This document shows positions 17,506 to 25,885 of a DNA stretch of 43,265 bases, piece after piece. The notes below the pieces were generated by a model that saw only the letters and a program-made list of their open reading frames with translations, was not told where the DNA came from and did not search any database. Source of the DNA: DASPSR01 sp035516175 (GTDB lineage Bacteria > Nitrospirota > UBA9217). The position numbers and the translations under genes were made by a program. The first letter of the stretch is position 1. Every line of letters begins with the position of its first letter. The stretch covers positions 1 through 43,265 of the forward strand of contig DATJAO010000053.1 in the NCBI GenBank assembly GCA_035516175.1, written 5' to 3'.

Positions 17506-18497
17506 ACATTTATTTCCCGCAGGAACTTCGCCGCTTCCTCCGGCGGCGTGGGATTGATGTAGAACCCGGACCCCCATTCGAAACCAGCCACATTTGTCAG
17601 CTTGGGCATGAACTCAATGTGCCAGTGATAGTAATCATTCTGTTCATCCTTGAACGCAGAGGTGTGTATCACGTAATTATAGGGGGGGTTCGAGAGCGCC
17701 TTGTCGATCCTCCTCAGGATGTTCTGCATGAGGCCGGCGAGGTCCCGGTAGTCCTCTTTCGAGGAACAGGCGTAACAGGAGATATGTCTTTTAGGGAGTA
17801 TCCATGTCTCGAACGGGAAGCGGGGGGCATATGGAGCGAGCGCGATAAAGAGCGGTGTCTCGAGAACCACGCGCGTCCCGGTATGGATCTCCTGCCGAAT
17901 GATGTCGCAAAATATGCATCGCTCCTTGATCTCGTAATGACGCTTGCACCCGTCGATCTCCTCCTGCACCTGGATCGGCACGATCGGGAGGGCGATGAGC
18001 TGCGAATGCGTGTGCTCGAGCGTTGCGCCGGCTGAAAGGCCTTCATTCTTGAAGATGAGGGTATACTGGAAGCGGGTGTCCTTTTTCAGGTCTTCCATAC
18101 GGTCCCGGTAGGCCCAGAGCACTTCCTCCATCGCCTTCTGCGGGAGGGACGAGAGTGTGGCATTGTGGTTGGGGCTTTCGATGATAACTTCATGGGCGCC
18201 GATGCCGTTCATCTTGTCGAATATGCCCTCTCCCTGCTTGTTCAGGTTGCCTTCTATCTGGAGCGCCGGAAACTTGTTCGGCACGGCCCGGAGTCGCCAG
18301 CCGGGTCCGTTGGGCTGACCGTTGTCCCGATAGGCAAGCGTCTCGTTTGGTGTCGTCCGTTCGTTGCCTCCGCAGAAGGGGCAAAAGCCGCCCCGCTTCT
18401 TGGTACGCTCGTCATGGAAGTCAGTGGGCCGCTTTCCTCGCTCCGACGAGATGATGACCCAACGTCCAGTAATGGGGTCTTTACGCAATTCTGGCAT
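17502..18497 (-). CDS. galT: Galactose-1-phosphate uridylyltransferase family protein
   Basis: The 331-residue HIT-superfamily protein transfers a nucleotidyl group between hexose-1-phosphates. The active-site 'EHTHSQ' gives His162, the nucleophile His164 and Gln166. Zinc-type cysteine pairs are at 39/42 ('FCPFCGG') and 194/197 ('CIFCD'). AGAGGAG precedes the ATG, and a consensus promoter lies upstream. No galK or galE is nearby; the direct coupling to glgA suggests that it serves glucan metabolism, so the true substrate pair may differ from galactose-1-P/UDP-glucose. Confidence 0.9.
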   Translation of the reverse strand: MPELRKDPITGRWVIISSERGKRPTDFHDERTKKRGGFCPFCGGNERTTPNETLAYRDNGQPNGPGWRLRAVPNKFPALQIEGNLNKQGEGIFDKMNGIGAHEVIIESPNHNATLSSLPQKAMEEVLWAYRDRMEDLKKDTRFQYTLIFKNEGLSAGATLEHTHSQLIALPIVPIQVQEEIDGCKRHYEIKERCIFCDIIRQEIHTGTRVVLETPLFIALAPYAPRFPFETWILPKRHISCYACSSKEDYRDLAGLMQNILRRIDKALSNPPYNYVIHTSAFKDEQNDYYHWHIEFMPKLTNVAGFEWGSGFYINPTPPEEAAKFLREINV

Positions 18498-18546
18498 ATA
18501 TACTCCTCTGCTCCTGTCCGTAAACGGTTAAAAAAGGAATTTAAAT

Positions 18547-18598
18547 ATTATAACCATGTTGCTGCCTGTTGTCAAAAGAACTCTTGGTGTGTTATGAT
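18547..18598. promoter_or_regulatory. Divergent promoters sharing one -35 sequence
   Basis: Toward galT (minus): TTGACA (18575-18570), 17 bases, TATAAT (18552-18547), a full consensus promoter. Toward the DciA-like gene (plus): TTGTCA (18569-18574), 18 bases, TATGAT (18593-18598). The two -35 hexamers overlap in the heptamer TTGTCAA, so RNA polymerase can occupy only one direction at a time. Confidence 0.75.
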
Positions 18599-18606
18599 GA
18601 TTCACC

Positions 18607-19068
18607 ATGGCTGGCAAAATAAACAGGCTATCCGTTACGCTCGTGAAAATGCTGAAGGCCCAGGGACTTGAGAGCCGCCTCCAGGAATACCGCGTCTTCG
18701 GTCAGTGGGAGAAGGCAGTGGGCAAGGTCATTGCACGTCACTCCCAACCATCTTCCCTGCGCGGTAAAAAGATGACTCTGGTTGTGGACAGTCCGGCATG
18801 GATGCAGCAGATCTCTCTCCTAAAGCCGGAGATCATTGAACAAGTGAACAGGAGTCTGGGGCACAATGCGATCCGGGACATAATTCTGAAGCTCGGCGAG
18901 GTAGCGCAATGCGCGGGGGAGGCGACAGAGGACCTTCCCGTTCGTGCAGACCTAGACCGTGATGAGCGCGAGAAGATAGAATACGCCCTTCAAGACCTGC
19001 ACGATCCTGAGATCAGGGAAGCCGTAAGGCGGGTCATGGAGAAGGATTTCTTAAGGAGGAAAAGGTAA
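18607..19068 (+). CDS. DUF721/DciA-like protein
   Basis: The 153-residue protein matches DUF721, the family of DciA, which loads the replicative helicase DnaB in bacteria without DnaC. The conserved part is residues about 8-95: 'VFGQWEKAVGKVIARHSQP', then 'GKKMTLVVDSPAWMQQISLLKPEI' with the KH-like Trp/Gln/Leu pattern. The C-terminal third is charged and helical. No ribosome-binding site precedes ATG 18607, and the promoter's expected start lies only two or three bases upstream, so the mRNA may be leaderless. The helicase-loader role is family knowledge. Confidence 0.8.
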   Translation: MAGKINRLSVTLVKMLKAQGLESRLQEYRVFGQWEKAVGKVIARHSQPSSLRGKKMTLVVDSPAWMQQISLLKPEIIEQVNRSLGHNAIRDIILKLGEVAQCAGEATEDLPVRADLDRDEREKIEYALQDLHDPEIREAVRRVMEKDFLRRKR

Positions 19069-19100
19069 GAGGTAAAATGAGGTAGGTAGGGGAATTTTTT

Positions 19101-19658
19101 CTAATTCTTCGGGTAAGTGATGATCGTGCCCATGACCTTTGCCCAGGGCGTGAGCGTATGAGCTTTGACGGACCTCGCGCTCATTATATCAATGACGGTG
19201 ATCCCACGGACCAGCAGCGCGTCGCCAATCAGCGACCGGTGACATCGCCAGGGAACAGCTTCGGCGCACATGATCGCTGTCTTTTTCTTCCGTGCAACAG
19301 CAATAAGATCTTTCAGACCCTCCTCGAAATCGGCAGTCTGCATGTAGTCGGCAAAACCCCGAAAGGAAGCGTTCTCCCACCCCATGTTCGGCGAATCTTT
19401 CTTGGAGTGGCGCAGTCCTCCGAGCTTTCGTATATGTTCATAGGCGATACCATTTTCAGGGAAGCTCATTGCCATAGCTTCACTGTTGAATTGAGGGTTA
19501 TGCCGGGATCTGGGAATGGAGCGCACATCGGCGATAAGCTCTATGGCATGCGCTTTCAGAATTGCGAGAAATTCCTCTCTGGGACGGGTCGAGTGGCCGA
19601 TGGTATAAATGACCAGCTTGGTATGGCGGGTTGAATCATTCTCGCGGGCAATCATCAC
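19101..19658 (-). CDS. DUF488 family protein
   Basis: The 185-residue protein carries the DUF488 landmarks: 'YTIGHSTRPREEF' near the N-terminus, 'IADVRSIPRSR', and 'MCAEAVPWRCHRSLI' with a conserved cysteine pair. The family function is not established. The likely start is GTG 19658, with AGGAG ten bases upstream. It is the last gene after folE on the minus strand, 200 bases downstream, probably a separate unit. Confidence 0.85.
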   Translation of the reverse strand: MMIARENDSTRHTKLVIYTIGHSTRPREEFLAILKAHAIELIADVRSIPRSRHNPQFNSEAMAMSFPENGIAYEHIRKLGGLRHSKKDSPNMGWENASFRGFADYMQTADFEEGLKDLIAVARKKKTAIMCAEAVPWRCHRSLIGDALLVRGITVIDIMSARSVKAHTLTPWAKVMGTIITYPKN

Positions 19659-19858
19659 TCATCTTGATCTCCTGTCATTTGCTGCTATCCTACCACCCTG
19701 GAGCCGTTTCTGCGAGACTGCTCAGCATGGTTTTTGATCCCGACCAGCCCGACGGATGGCAGAATCAGCGTTAAAGCCTGCGCAACCCATCGCGCCTGTG
19801 ATGGATACCTCTAAAGGAGTCATCCTTAGGTCCCGTTTTTGTATCATGCGGACTATCG

Positions 19859-20437
19859 TTACAAACCAGGCCGCGGCTGAGTAATGAGGGACATGAATTC
19901 CTGCCGGGTCGCCGGGTTTTCCCGGAACACACCGAGCACTGATGATGTAACGAACATGGAATTCTGCTTCTCAACCCCCCGCATCATCATGCAGAGGTGC
20001 CGGGCCTCGATCATGACGCCGACGCCGTCGGCATTGATCGAGTCCTTAACCGCATAGGCAATCTGTTCAGTCAATCGTTCCTGTATCTGAAGCCTCCGTG
20101 CGTACATGTCCACGAGCCTTGCAAGCTTGCTTATGCCGAAGACCTTGCCTCGCGGGATGTAGCCGATATGGCAGCGGCCGAAGAAGGGGAGCATGTGATG
20201 CTCGCAGAGGCTATAGACCTCAATGTCCCGCACGATGACCATACTTGTGGTTTCCTGGGCGAAGCAGGCGTCATTGATCAATTTCTGAATATCGGCTCGA
20301 TATCCCGATGTGAGGAAGGTGAGCGCCGAGGCGATCCGTTTTGGTGTGTCGACGAGGCCCTCGCGGTGAGGATCTTCGCCGATTTCGATCAGCAGTTCAC
20401 GAACGAGCTTCTGGATGTTTTCAGTGTTCGGAGTCAT
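19859..20437 (-). CDS. folE: GTP cyclohydrolase I
   Basis: The 192-residue enzyme converts GTP to 7,8-dihydroneopterin triphosphate, the first pterin step. Zinc ligands Cys78 and His81 ('CEHHMLPFFG') and Cys149 ('EARHLCMMMRG') are present, so this is the zinc-dependent FolE1 type. The ATG lies inside the end of folK (17-base overlap), with GGGGAGAG upstream. It is the last gene of the pterin cluster. Confidence 0.95.
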   Translation of the reverse strand: MTPNTENIQKLVRELLIEIGEDPHREGLVDTPKRIASALTFLTSGYRADIQKLINDACFAQETTSMVIVRDIEVYSLCEHHMLPFFGRCHIGYIPRGKVFGISKLARLVDMYARRLQIQERLTEQIAYAVKDSINADGVGVMIEARHLCMMMRGVEKQNSMFVTSSVLGVFRENPATRQEFMSLITQPRPGL

Positions 20438-20948
20438 GACGTATCTCTCCCCTCAACATATCGGTATAAGACTCAAGCGAATGCATCGTTTTTCGCAGCA
20501 TCCCGGCAGTGATGTCCGCAATTGGTGTCGCCGAACCCGGCAGGATCAGATCCGGCGCGAGCTCATATAGCGCGATGGCGAGAAAGGGCCGCTGAAAAAT
20601 ATCCGGATCGGGAATCGTCAGTTCTTCCCCAGCCATCGTGATGTCGTCGTAAAGAATGAGGTCCAGATCGATCGTGCGCGGCGCATATTTGTCGGAGCAA
20701 CGCAATCGGCCTAGCGAGTCCTCGATGCGTCGCAGTATTTTCAACTTCAGGTCAAGAGGAGGAGTCCCGGTCTCGATCTCCAGAACGCAATTATAGTATG
20801 GTGGCTGCCCGGACCGGCCGAGGGGTTCGGTGAGATAGACCGTGGATATCGCCAGAATACGCGTCTGCGCCCCGAGCAAGCGCACTGCTTTTTTTACATT
20901 GTCTGTCGGGTCGATGTTCGATCCCACGCTTACGAACGCCCGCGCCAT
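20421..20948 (-). CDS. folK: Hydroxymethyldihydropterin pyrophosphokinase
   Basis: The 175-residue enzyme transfers pyrophosphate from ATP to 6-hydroxymethyl-7,8-dihydropterin. Signatures are 'SVGSNIDP' at the N-terminus, 'YNCVLEIET' and the magnesium/ATP motif 'RTIDLDLILYDD'. The start at 20948 is two bases after the folB stop and gives the usual N-terminus. Confidence 0.93.
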   Translation of the reverse strand: MARAFVSVGSNIDPTDNVKKAVRLLGAQTRILAISTVYLTEPLGRSGQPPYYNCVLEIETGTPPLDLKLKILRRIEDSLGRLRCSDKYAPRTIDLDLILYDDITMAGEELTIPDPDIFQRPFLAIALYELAPDLILPGSATPIADITAGMLRKTMHSLESYTDMLRGEIRHDSEH

Positions 20949-20950
20949 GA

Positions 20951-21307
20951 TCAGACCCGCCGTCTTCGTGTGATCTCGACCCCAACGCTTCTCGCAAAAC
21001 GCAGCGCCGAAGGCTTCTCGACACGCACCAGCGCCTCCGTTACGGCCGGGTATTCGAGGCATATGCCGGCTACGGCTTCGGCCAGTGCTTCCACCAGATA
21101 AAACCGGGAGTTCTCGACCGCCGCCATGATCGACTTCTTGATATCGCGATAATCCAGGGCGTCCTCGAGCCGATCGCTCTTGCCTGCCTTGCTGAGGTCC
21201 GTCGATATCGCCACGTTGATCACTACGTCCTGCTTGTCGCGCCTCTCCTCGTCGTTCACGCCGATGATGCAGCGCACGAGAAGATCACTGATCAGGATGC
21301 GGTCCAT
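20951..21307 (-). CDS. folB: Dihydroneopterin aldolase
   Basis: The 118-residue protein matches FolB, which cleaves dihydroneopterin to hydroxymethyldihydropterin and glycolaldehyde. The N-terminal 'GVNDEERRDKQDVVIN' contains the substrate-binding Glu, and 'VRVEKPSALR' carries the catalytic Lys. ATG 21307 overlaps the end of the upstream SDR gene by 23 bases. Confidence 0.92.
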   Translation of the reverse strand: MDRILISDLLVRCIIGVNDEERRDKQDVVINVAISTDLSKAGKSDRLEDALDYRDIKKSIMAAVENSRFYLVEALAEAVAGICLEYPAVTEALVRVEKPSALRFARSVGVEITRRRRV

Positions 21308-22076
21308 TGCCGTCCTCCAGGAGGTGCCGACCTCCATCCACAAAGATGATCTGGCCGGTCACAAAATCGCTCTTGAGCAGATAGAGGACCGTGTCCGCGA
21401 TATCCTCTGGCCCGCCGTGGCGCCTGAGCGGCACCGCATGTGATAACTGTTCCAGATAACTCTCGTCTTTTCCCGGCGGCGGGAGGATAAGGCCCGGCGC
21501 CACGGCGTTCACCGTGATGCCGGGAGCGAATACGAGCGCGCACATTCTTGTGAGTACCGAGAGCATATGTTTGCTCAGGATATATGCCACGTGCGTCTGA
21601 TCGTACCCGTGTATTTTAGTGTCAAGAAGATTGATGATTTTGCCACGCCCGACAAGCCGGGCAAACTCGCGGCTGATAACGAACGGCGTCCATGCGTTCA
21701 CCTGCATATGCCGCGTCAGGTCTCCGAAACCTAAATCCATGAGCGTGCTTGGGGAAAAAATGGACGCGTTATTAATTACGATATCGATTGATCCCGCAGT
21801 CTTCAGCGCTCTGGCGATCAGCGTTTCGTATTCTTCCGGCTTCTCCAGATCAGCGATAATACTCCATGCATTCGCTCCGCATTCGGTCACCTCATCGCAA
21901 ACCTTGATTGTCTCCGGTTCCAACGTCCGGCGGTCGTGAGCAACGATGTGAACGCCCTCTTCCGCAAGCGCAATGGCAATTGAACGGCCTATGCGCCTGC
22001 TCGCGCCGGTGACTAGGGCGATTTTGCCCTGCAAATTATTTTGTACCCCGCGGTGTTCTCTGGCACGCGTCGTCAT
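21285..22076 (-). CDS. Pteridine reductase-like SDR (FolM/PTR1 type)
   Basis: The 263-residue short-chain dehydrogenase has the NADPH loop 'TGASRRIG' with Arg at the position characteristic of pteridine reductases. The catalytic set is Asp152, Tyr165 and Lys169. Asp in place of the usual SDR Ser, with 13- and 4-residue spacing, is the PTR1 arrangement (Asp181/Tyr194/Lys198). It sits inside the folate cluster between PCD and folB. It probably reduces dihydropterins (dihydromonapterin/dihydrofolate reductase role); a generic SDR is the less likely alternative. Confidence 0.8.
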   Translation of the reverse strand: MTTRAREHRGVQNNLQGKIALVTGASRRIGRSIAIALAEEGVHIVAHDRRTLEPETIKVCDEVTECGANAWSIIADLEKPEEYETLIARALKTAGSIDIVINNASIFSPSTLMDLGFGDLTRHMQVNAWTPFVISREFARLVGRGKIINLLDTKIHGYDQTHVAYILSKHMLSVLTRMCALVFAPGITVNAVAPGLILPPPGKDESYLEQLSHAVPLRRHGGPEDIADTVLYLLKSDFVTGQIIFVDGGRHLLEDGNGPHPDQ

Positions 22077-22086
22077 CGGCTCATTC

Positions 22087-22422
22087 TCACGGCCTTCGTT
22101 GAACTGTCAGCAAGTCTATCTTTGCCGCCATAATGAAATCATTCAGCGACAACCCACCAATCTTGTGCGTTGACAGGATGAGTCGAACTTTATTATAGGA
22201 GACTAAAATATCCGGATGGTGGTCCTGATCGTTCGCCACCGATGCAACGTTGTTCACAAAGTCCATAGCCTGCCGGAAATCCTTGAAACGATATTCCCGT
22301 TGAATGGATTTTTCCGACAGCGACCACTGCGGGATCTCTCGTAAAAGTTCCTCTGTCTCTTTATGCGACAGAGGTGCGGTACCTGCCTGTAAGGGTTTAC
22401 AGGCCTGTTCTGCAAGTTTCAT
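22087..22422 (-). CDS. phhB: Pterin-4a-carbinolamine dehydratase
   Basis: The 111-residue protein is a PCD/DCoH family member. The active-site 'VANDQDHHPDI' with paired histidines is near residue 67, and 'LSTHKIGGLSLNDFIMAAKID' is the typical C-terminal part. It dehydrates 4a-hydroxytetrahydropterin, recycling the cofactor of aromatic amino acid hydroxylases. No hydroxylase gene is in the window. It precedes the pteridine reductase by ten bases. Confidence 0.9.
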   Translation of the reverse strand: MKLAEQACKPLQAGTAPLSHKETEELLREIPQWSLSEKSIQREYRFKDFRQAMDFVNNVASVANDQDHHPDILVSYNKVRLILSTHKIGGLSLNDFIMAAKIDLLTVQRRP

Positions 22423-22470
22423 ATGAAACTCACTATTCGCCTTGATTTACGTAAATGTTTTTGACCACGG

Positions 22471-22531
22471 CGTCACAAAGGACACGGAGAGCTTCGCTCG
22501 GAGTTTTGAGCTTCTCCATGTCCCTGTGATA
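22471..22531. repeat. Imperfect palindromic (REP-like) element
   Basis: TCACAAAGGACACGGAGA (from 22473) is mirrored by CTTCTCCATGTCCCTGTGAT (to 22530), an imperfect hairpin between the FAD oxidoreductase and PCD. A related CACAAAGGAC sequence lies at 35211-35280. Confidence 0.5.
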
Positions 22532-22560
22532 GATTTGATGTTGTTGGATCTTGTTGAGCA

Positions 22561-23766
22561 TTAGCGAATTGCCCCGCGCAGCTTCTCCGGCGTCATCGTC
22601 TCGCCCTTCCGGATAAGCGTTCGCGCAGCCTCGACCTTTTCCCAGACGTTACACATCATCGCGCCTCTGACCTTGCCGTCTTTGAGATAATAGATCACCC
22701 CGGTGTCGTACTCTTTCTGCCAGTCGGCGAAGGTCTCAAGCCTCGCATCGACCTCGCCTACGGCCTCGTACCCGAACTCGAAGAGGTCGGAAAAGAAGTA
22801 CGGCATATAGGTAAACGGTTCCCGCGCACCGGCCATGTTCCTGCCTGCCCACTTACCCTGGTTCAAGGCATTGTCCCAGTGTTCGATGCGCGTCTGGTTT
22901 CCAAGCTCTTGGTAGGGAAAGAATGCATTGTCACCGGCCGCGTAGATGTCGGGTAGAGAGGTCTGGAGGTACTCGTCAACAATGATCCCGTTGGCAGTCT
23001 GCAGCTCCGCATTTCGCGCGAGATCAAGATATGGTGTTATGCCGATACCCACGATCACCATGTCCGATTCGATCTTCTTGCCGCTCAGTGTGTACGTCGT
23101 GAACTTGTTTGCATTTTTTGAGAAAACCGATGGTTGCTCAGTGGCAAGAATTTTTATTCCACGCGAACGGTAATGGTCCTGAATCGCCCGCCCCAGGTAT
23201 TCAGGGAATACCCGGTTCACGAGGTAGGGATCGGGAAAGATCATTGTTACGTCAACTTTGTTTATATTGAGGGCTGCAGCCATCTCGGACCCAATGAACC
23301 CGCCACCGATAACCACGGCAGACTTTCCCGCTGATGCCTCTTGCCGTATCCGCAAGTAATCATCGAGGTAGCGATAATAGCAGATCCCTTCGAGATTTCC
23401 TCCGGGGATGGGCAGAGTTCGCGGGACGCCTCCCGTAGCCAGGAGCAGCTTTTTGAAGCCATACGCATTGCCTTTATGGTCAAACACAATCTTTTTTGGG
23501 GCATCGAGCGAGGTAACTCTCGTCCCGGTTTTCACGGTGATCCCGTTCTTGTCGTAGAACTTCTCATCGTGAAGGAATATCTCTTCAACTTTTTTCTTGC
23601 CAAACCATAGTTTTTTGGAAAGAGGAGGGCGGTCGTAGGGCAGGTGCTGTTCGCCGGCGATCAGAAGAATCGAACCCTTTTTGTCGAGCTCTCTAATCCC
23701 CTCTATGGCAGACGTCCCTGCCAGTCCTCCCCCGACGATGATATACACGAATGGCTGTTCCGCCAT
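22561..23766 (-). CDS. FAD/NAD(P)-dependent oxidoreductase
   Basis: The 401-residue flavoprotein has an FAD Rossmann motif 'IIVGGGLAGTSAIEGI' at the N-terminus, 'YDRPPLSK' typical of ferredoxin-NAD reductases of the rhodocoxin/AIF group, a second Rossmann motif 'VVIGGGFIGSEMAA' near 150 and 'DIYAAGDNAFF' near 275. It should pass electrons between NAD(P)H and a redox protein or quinone. AGGAGG precedes the ATG. It is upstream of the pterin cluster, separated by a palindromic repeat; a link to pterin reduction is speculative. Confidence 0.85.
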   Translation of the reverse strand: MAEQPFVYIIVGGGLAGTSAIEGIRELDKKGSILLIAGEQHLPYDRPPLSKKLWFGKKKVEEIFLHDEKFYDKNGITVKTGTRVTSLDAPKKIVFDHKGNAYGFKKLLLATGGVPRTLPIPGGNLEGICYYRYLDDYLRIRQEASAGKSAVVIGGGFIGSEMAAALNINKVDVTMIFPDPYLVNRVFPEYLGRAIQDHYRSRGIKILATEQPSVFSKNANKFTTYTLSGKKIESDMVIVGIGITPYLDLARNAELQTANGIIVDEYLQTSLPDIYAAGDNAFFPYQELGNQTRIEHWDNALNQGKWAGRNMAGAREPFTYMPYFFSDLFEFGYEAVGEVDARLETFADWQKEYDTGVIYYLKDGKVRGAMMCNVWEKVEAARTLIRKGETMTPEKLRGAIR

Positions 23767-23896
23767 GGGAAATCCTCCTTTTATGTTGCGCTGGGAAACG
23801 GCGCTAAACAGTATCAGTTATTGACATGCACGGGGAAAAGTTTCAACCAGATATCATGATCTCATGGTTAGCATTATATCATAGTTATATGGGGGT

Positions 23897-24628
23897 TCAC
23901 TGAAGATCATAGATATGACGCATCTCTTCGGTATATCCGCTGCCTGCATCATGTACAATGAGCGGCGGCAAGACCTCGAGGCCAATGCCCGCGGACATCA
24001 CAGCTTCGATCAAAACCAATGAAGCGGGTTTTCCCTTGTAAGGATGTACGAGCCGTATGCGTTTCGGTTCCAGCCGATGCATGTGGAGCGAAGAAATAAG
24101 CTCGGAGAGCCTATCGGCGGGAAAGACGAGGAAGTATCTTCCCTTATTCCTAAGAAATATCCGAAGATCAAGCCAGGCAGCGATATCCGTTCCCCTGTCA
24201 TGGCGTGACAACAATCGTTCCGGACGGGGGCTCCGTCTACCTGCGCCGCTCTTGGTATATGGTGCATTAGCAACGATGACATCGAATATTGAAGTCTTCA
24301 ATTCTCCCTTCAAGGCCCTGATATCCTGTTCGAGCAGGATTATATGGTCATCGAGCCCATTATCAATAATATTCTGGCGGCAAAGATCTGCTAAGGCAGT
24401 CTGTACTTCAACGGCCGTGATTCTTGCGTGAGGGCATTTTTTGGCGAGGAGTAGGGAAATGATTCCGGTTCCCGTTCCTGGTTCGAGTATCCTATCATGG
24501 GGCTTTATGCGGCAGAAGTCCGCAAGAAGTATGCTATCGAGGGTGAACCGGTGTCCTTTCTTCTGCTGAGCGACGGTTACCACACCAGCGCCTCGCAGGG
24601 AAATGCTGTCACGGGTTACCGTTCTCAC
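23897..24628 (-). CDS. TrmN6-like SAM-dependent methyltransferase
   Basis: The 243-residue protein resembles TrmN6 (YfiC), which methylates N6 of A37 in tRNA-Val. It shows the 'KGHRFTLDSILLADF' start region and SAM motif 'LEPGTGTGIISLLLA'. The catalytic NPPY-type motif reads 'NAPY' here, followed by 'KSGAGRRSP'. The preferred start is GTG 24628, which overlaps the ybgC stop (GTGA) and has AAGGTGAA upstream. The target could be another nucleic acid base. Confidence 0.8.
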   Translation of the reverse strand: MRTVTRDSISLRGAGVVTVAQQKKGHRFTLDSILLADFCRIKPHDRILEPGTGTGIISLLLAKKCPHARITAVEVQTALADLCRQNIIDNGLDDHIILLEQDIRALKGELKTSIFDVIVANAPYTKSGAGRRSPRPERLLSRHDRGTDIAAWLDLRIFLRNKGRYFLVFPADRLSELISSLHMHRLEPKRIRLVHPYKGKPASLVLIEAVMSAGIGLEVLPPLIVHDAGSGYTEEMRHIYDLQ

Positions 24629-25017
24629 TTCACCTTTTCCACATACTCCTCGGGCAGGCGTTTGGGCTTTCCGTCCTTGTCGACGTAGACGATTTTTGCC
24701 CTGCATTCAACGATGAGTCTGCCCGATGTCTTTTCCTTCATGGTGTGGTTAAAGACCATGGTGACTCGGGAGATGTCAGAAACCCAAGTCTCGATCTCGA
24801 GCGTGTCCCCGTACCGTGCGGGAGCTCGGTAGTCGATCTCAGCCCGAAGCACCATGAAGACCGTCCCCTCGTCCATAAGCTTCTTGACCGAATAGCCTCG
24901 GCTTGCCATATATTCGGTCCTCGCCCGCTCCATGTACCGCAGGTAGTTTGCGTAATACACCACACCGCCGCAGTCCGTGTCTTCGTAATAGATCTTTATG
25001 TCCATGAAGTGATTCAT
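24625..25017 (-). CDS. ybgC: YbgC-type acyl-CoA thioesterase
   Basis: The 130-residue hotdog-fold protein has the signature 'YYEDTDCGGVVYYANYLRYM' with catalytic Asp, as in YbgC, the thioesterase of the Tol-Pal region. No tol genes are nearby. ATG 25017 gives normal length; ATG 25005 is also possible. Neither has a Shine-Dalgarno site, and the promoter predicts a start about three bases before 25017, so the mRNA is probably leaderless. Confidence 0.85.
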   Translation of the reverse strand: MNHFMDIKIYYEDTDCGGVVYYANYLRYMERARTEYMASRGYSVKKLMDEGTVFMVLRAEIDYRAPARYGDTLEIETWVSDISRVTMVFNHTMKEKTSGRLIVECRAKIVYVDKDGKPKRLPEEYVEKVK

Positions 25018-25026
25018 AATAAAAAA

Positions 25027-25055
25027 CAGTTTAGAATATTTATGTAGTTTTGTCG
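25027..25055 (-). promoter_or_regulatory. Promoter of ybgC-trmN6
   Basis: Minus-strand TCGACA (25055-25050), 17 bases, TAAACT (25032-25027). The expected start, near 25020, leaves about three untranslated bases before ATG 25017. Confidence 0.6.
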
Positions 25056-25885
25056 AGGGGAAATCGATGGACATTGACGAATACAGATGGAGTCAGGGAT
25101 CAAAACTGCTTGAAGCAATAGAATGACTCGGACGGCTTGGCGGGGCCAGTTAAACGAAGCAATCACGTGCTAAAGAAGCGTATATAAACCAGAGATTGAT
25201 TCATAACCGATACTCCTAAAAAAAATACTTAAGAAACTTGTTCAAGACAATAATGATCAGCTGGAGAAACCGTAGGTCAAGGTTAATTATCACCTAATTA
25301 TTAGAGCTTTAACGAGCCATGAAGATGATATAATAATAAAGTATTAAATTTTACCCATAAATACCCTAAAAATACCCAGAAATAATCCTTGACTTTGCGC
25401 TTAGTATGCGCTATTTTCGTATTACTAAAGTATTTCATTGCTACTCCCACTTATCCCATAATAATTTTCTACCAAAGTTTTCCGAATTTATTAATTAAAA
25501 TAAGTATTTCTGCGTTTAGATGAGTCTAGCTAACTGTTTTTTTAAGATTATTAAAACAGATGCAGATTGTTTGTTTTTGCCATGAAGTGATATTCCTCGA
25601 TTCTAAATAAGGGGAGAAACGCTGATATAGATTGAGTACAGCGAGACACCCAGGATATTGCGTCTATTACTAAAAGCCAATGTGATTGAATGGTATGGGT
25701 CTGAGAATATAACGGTAAATCAATAGTTAGGAGAAGTAATAATAACAGATTGAATAGCCCCGGTCCGAGAAATCGGACTTTAAGTAGCATGAGCATTCTG
25801 AAAAAGCTAAGGTAATGAAACTATGGATGAAATTAAAATTGTGACGTCAGGTTGAAAAAATCTCATCGCCTGAAGGAGCTGAGCC
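25056..25885. other. AT-rich gene-less interval
   Basis: About 830 bases of AT-rich sequence. TTGACT (25390) with TATTTT 17 bases later could be a promoter, and GCGC-TTAGTAT-GCGC lies within its spacer. A minus-strand 81-codon frame (25551-25796) has no ribosome-binding site and is not called. No RNA gene was recognised. Confidence 0.4.
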
